Source: Mariprofundus sp.
Lineage (GTDB): Bacteria > Pseudomonadota > Zetaproteobacteria > Mariprofundales > Mariprofundaceae
DNA length: 43,765 nt
Direction: 5' to 3'
Assembly (NCBI GenBank): GCA_030951045.1
Contig: JAUZQJ010000082.1
Span: forward strand, 1 to 43,765
How positions within the stretch are numbered: the stretch's first letter is position 1; each line of letters begins with the position of its first letter. Made by a program: the position numbers and the translations under genes. Shown piece by piece: positions 42,849 to 43,765 of the stretch. The notes under the pieces are model-generated. The model was given only the letters and a program-made list of their open reading frames with translations. It had not been told where the DNA came from and searched no databases.

Positions 42849-43765
42849 ATGAAAACATCGGAATTACTGGTTCGCTGCCTGGAAACAGAGGGGATTGAAT
42901 ACATTTTCGGTGTGCCAGGGGAAGAGAATGCCGACTTTATGATCGCGCTGGAGCAATCCGATTCGATTCGTTTCATTCTAACCAGACATGAGCAAGGGGC
43001 CGCATTTATGGCCGAAGCTTATGGCCGATTGACCGGTAATCCGGCGGCGTGTCTGGGTACCTTAGGCCCTGGTGCAACCAATCTGATTACCGGTGTCGCC
43101 AATGGCAATATGGATCGCGCCCCCATGCTGGTATTAACCGGTCAGGGCGCATCAACTCGGCTTCATAAAGAATCTCACCAGATTATGGATGTGGTGGCCA
43201 TGTTCAAACCTGTGAGCAAGTGGGCAACAACGATTCTGCATCCCTCATCAGTCCCCGAGATTGTGCGCAAAGCCGTTCGTCTGGCACGCAGTGAGAAGCC
43301 CGGCGCATGCCATATTGAACTGCCGGAAGATATCGCTAAACAGGAGACGGATGCACAACCCATGCAGCCTCGTCGCTTTCATCGCCCGGTAGCAGAGCCG
43401 GGAGAAGTAGAAAAAGCATTCAGCATGCTCAGGCATGCCAAACGACCAATCGTGTTGGTTGGTAACGGTTGCGCACGCCATGATGCCAGTCGGGAGCTGC
43501 GCTGTTTCTGTGAAGTCACAGGTGTTGGTGTCATCAATACCTTTATGGCCAAGGGCTGTGTGGATGCAGATGCAGACTATTGCCTTTATACCATAGGACT
43601 TCAGGCCAGGGATGTTGTTGCCTGTGCACTCGATGCGGCTGATTTGGTCATTACTCTCGGTTACGATATGGTCGAATATCATCCACGCCTGTGGAATGCT
43701 GACCGTGACAAGCACATTATTCATATTGATTTTCAACCTGCCGAGATTGATGAGCATTATCATCC
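42849..43765 (+). CDS. Acetolactate-synthase-like ThDP-dependent enzyme (partial, runs off the window)
   Basis: The first 305 codons of a thiamine-diphosphate enzyme are present and open to the window end. It begins MKTSELLVRCLETEGIEYIF, then GVPGEENADFMIAL, the cofactor-activating Glu48 in TRHEQGAAFMAEAYGRLTG, GTLGPGATNLITGVANG and SKWATTILHPSS, followed by the central domain with RPIVLVGNGCARHDASREL. This is the acetolactate synthase large-subunit type, and the GEEN stretch resembles catabolic or stand-alone members. A biosynthetic IlvB role is less likely given the neighbours, and no small-subunit gene is seen. AAGGAG precedes the ATG by 6 bases. Confidence 0.85.
   Translation, partial: MKTSELLVRCLETEGIEYIFGVPGEENADFMIALEQSDSIRFILTRHEQGAAFMAEAYGRLTGNPAACLGTLGPGATNLITGVANGNMDRAPMLVLTGQGASTRLHKESHQIMDVVAMFKPVSKWATTILHPSSVPEIVRKAVRLARSEKPGACHIELPEDIAKQETDAQPMQPRRFHRPVAEPGEVEKAFSMLRHAKRPIVLVGNGCARHDASRELRCFCEVTGVGVINTFMAKGCVDADADYCLYTIGLQARDVVACALDAADLVITLGYDMVEYHPRLWNADRDKHIIHIDFQPAEIDEHYH

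Noticed and set aside
43248-43763. A long minus-strand frame at the right edge
   Set aside because: It is antisense to the conserved ThDP-enzyme frame, which is open to the window end and has a good ribosome-binding site.

Overview
The window looks like chromosomal DNA of a Gram-negative proteobacterium. It carries the 3' end of the S4-RpoA-L17 ribosomal operon, the rod-shape (Mre/PBP2/RodA) operon, KDO and LPS-export genes (kdsA, lptE), a sigma-32 gene and single-chain PurL. The gene set and protein flavour remind me most of iron-oxidising Zetaproteobacteria such as Mariprofundus. That is an impression from memory, not a search result. Base composition looks close to balanced, and non-ATG starts are common.

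Layout. Bases 1-1.6 kb hold the end of rpsD, then rpoA and rplQ with a strong terminator. Bases 1.9-4.3 kb hold yciB, an MscS-type channel and a small unknown gene. Bases 4.4-9.7 kb are the cell-shape operon mreB-mreC-mreD-mrdA-rodA on the minus strand. Bases 9.8-11 kb hold exonuclease III and a cold-shock protein. Bases 11.2-22.3 kb are a long plus-strand run, purL, pyrG-kdsA-eno-ftsB-gltX-cysS, tying nucleotide synthesis, KDO, glycolysis, division and tRNA charging together. Next come cysH and a conserved 70-residue gene that converge on a bidirectional terminator.

Bases 23.7-29 kb are a tightly overlapped minus-strand operon leuS-lptE-holA-bioA. A membrane-anchored methyltransferase-like gene, rpoH with a readable promoter, and the series degP / glutaredoxin-like / TlpA-like / ligA follow, with rseC upstream of degP. 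These form an envelope-stress and redox neighbourhood. From about 35.7 kb the content becomes accessory: an NrtS-like small membrane protein, MgtC/SapB, a TIGR04073-like secreted protein, a truncated HD-GYP fragment, an alginate-export-family porin with richer GC, and an ECF sigma factor. These are followed by a membrane-anchored FMN glutamate-synthase-like protein, an aldehyde dehydrogenase and the start of an acetolactate-synthase-like ThDP enzyme that runs off the end.

The most striking non-gene signal is a family of four dispersed elements of 111-154 bases. Each has one A arm (TTTACCGCAGAG...GTAAA type) and one inverted B arm (TTTCACCGCA...CAAAG type). All four lie just behind a stop codon with the A arm nearest that gene. 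The best candidate for an undescribed functional module is the porin - ECF sigma - GltS-like - aldehyde dehydrogenase - ThDP-enzyme cluster at the right end. No tRNA, rRNA, CRISPR array or intact transposase gene was seen.
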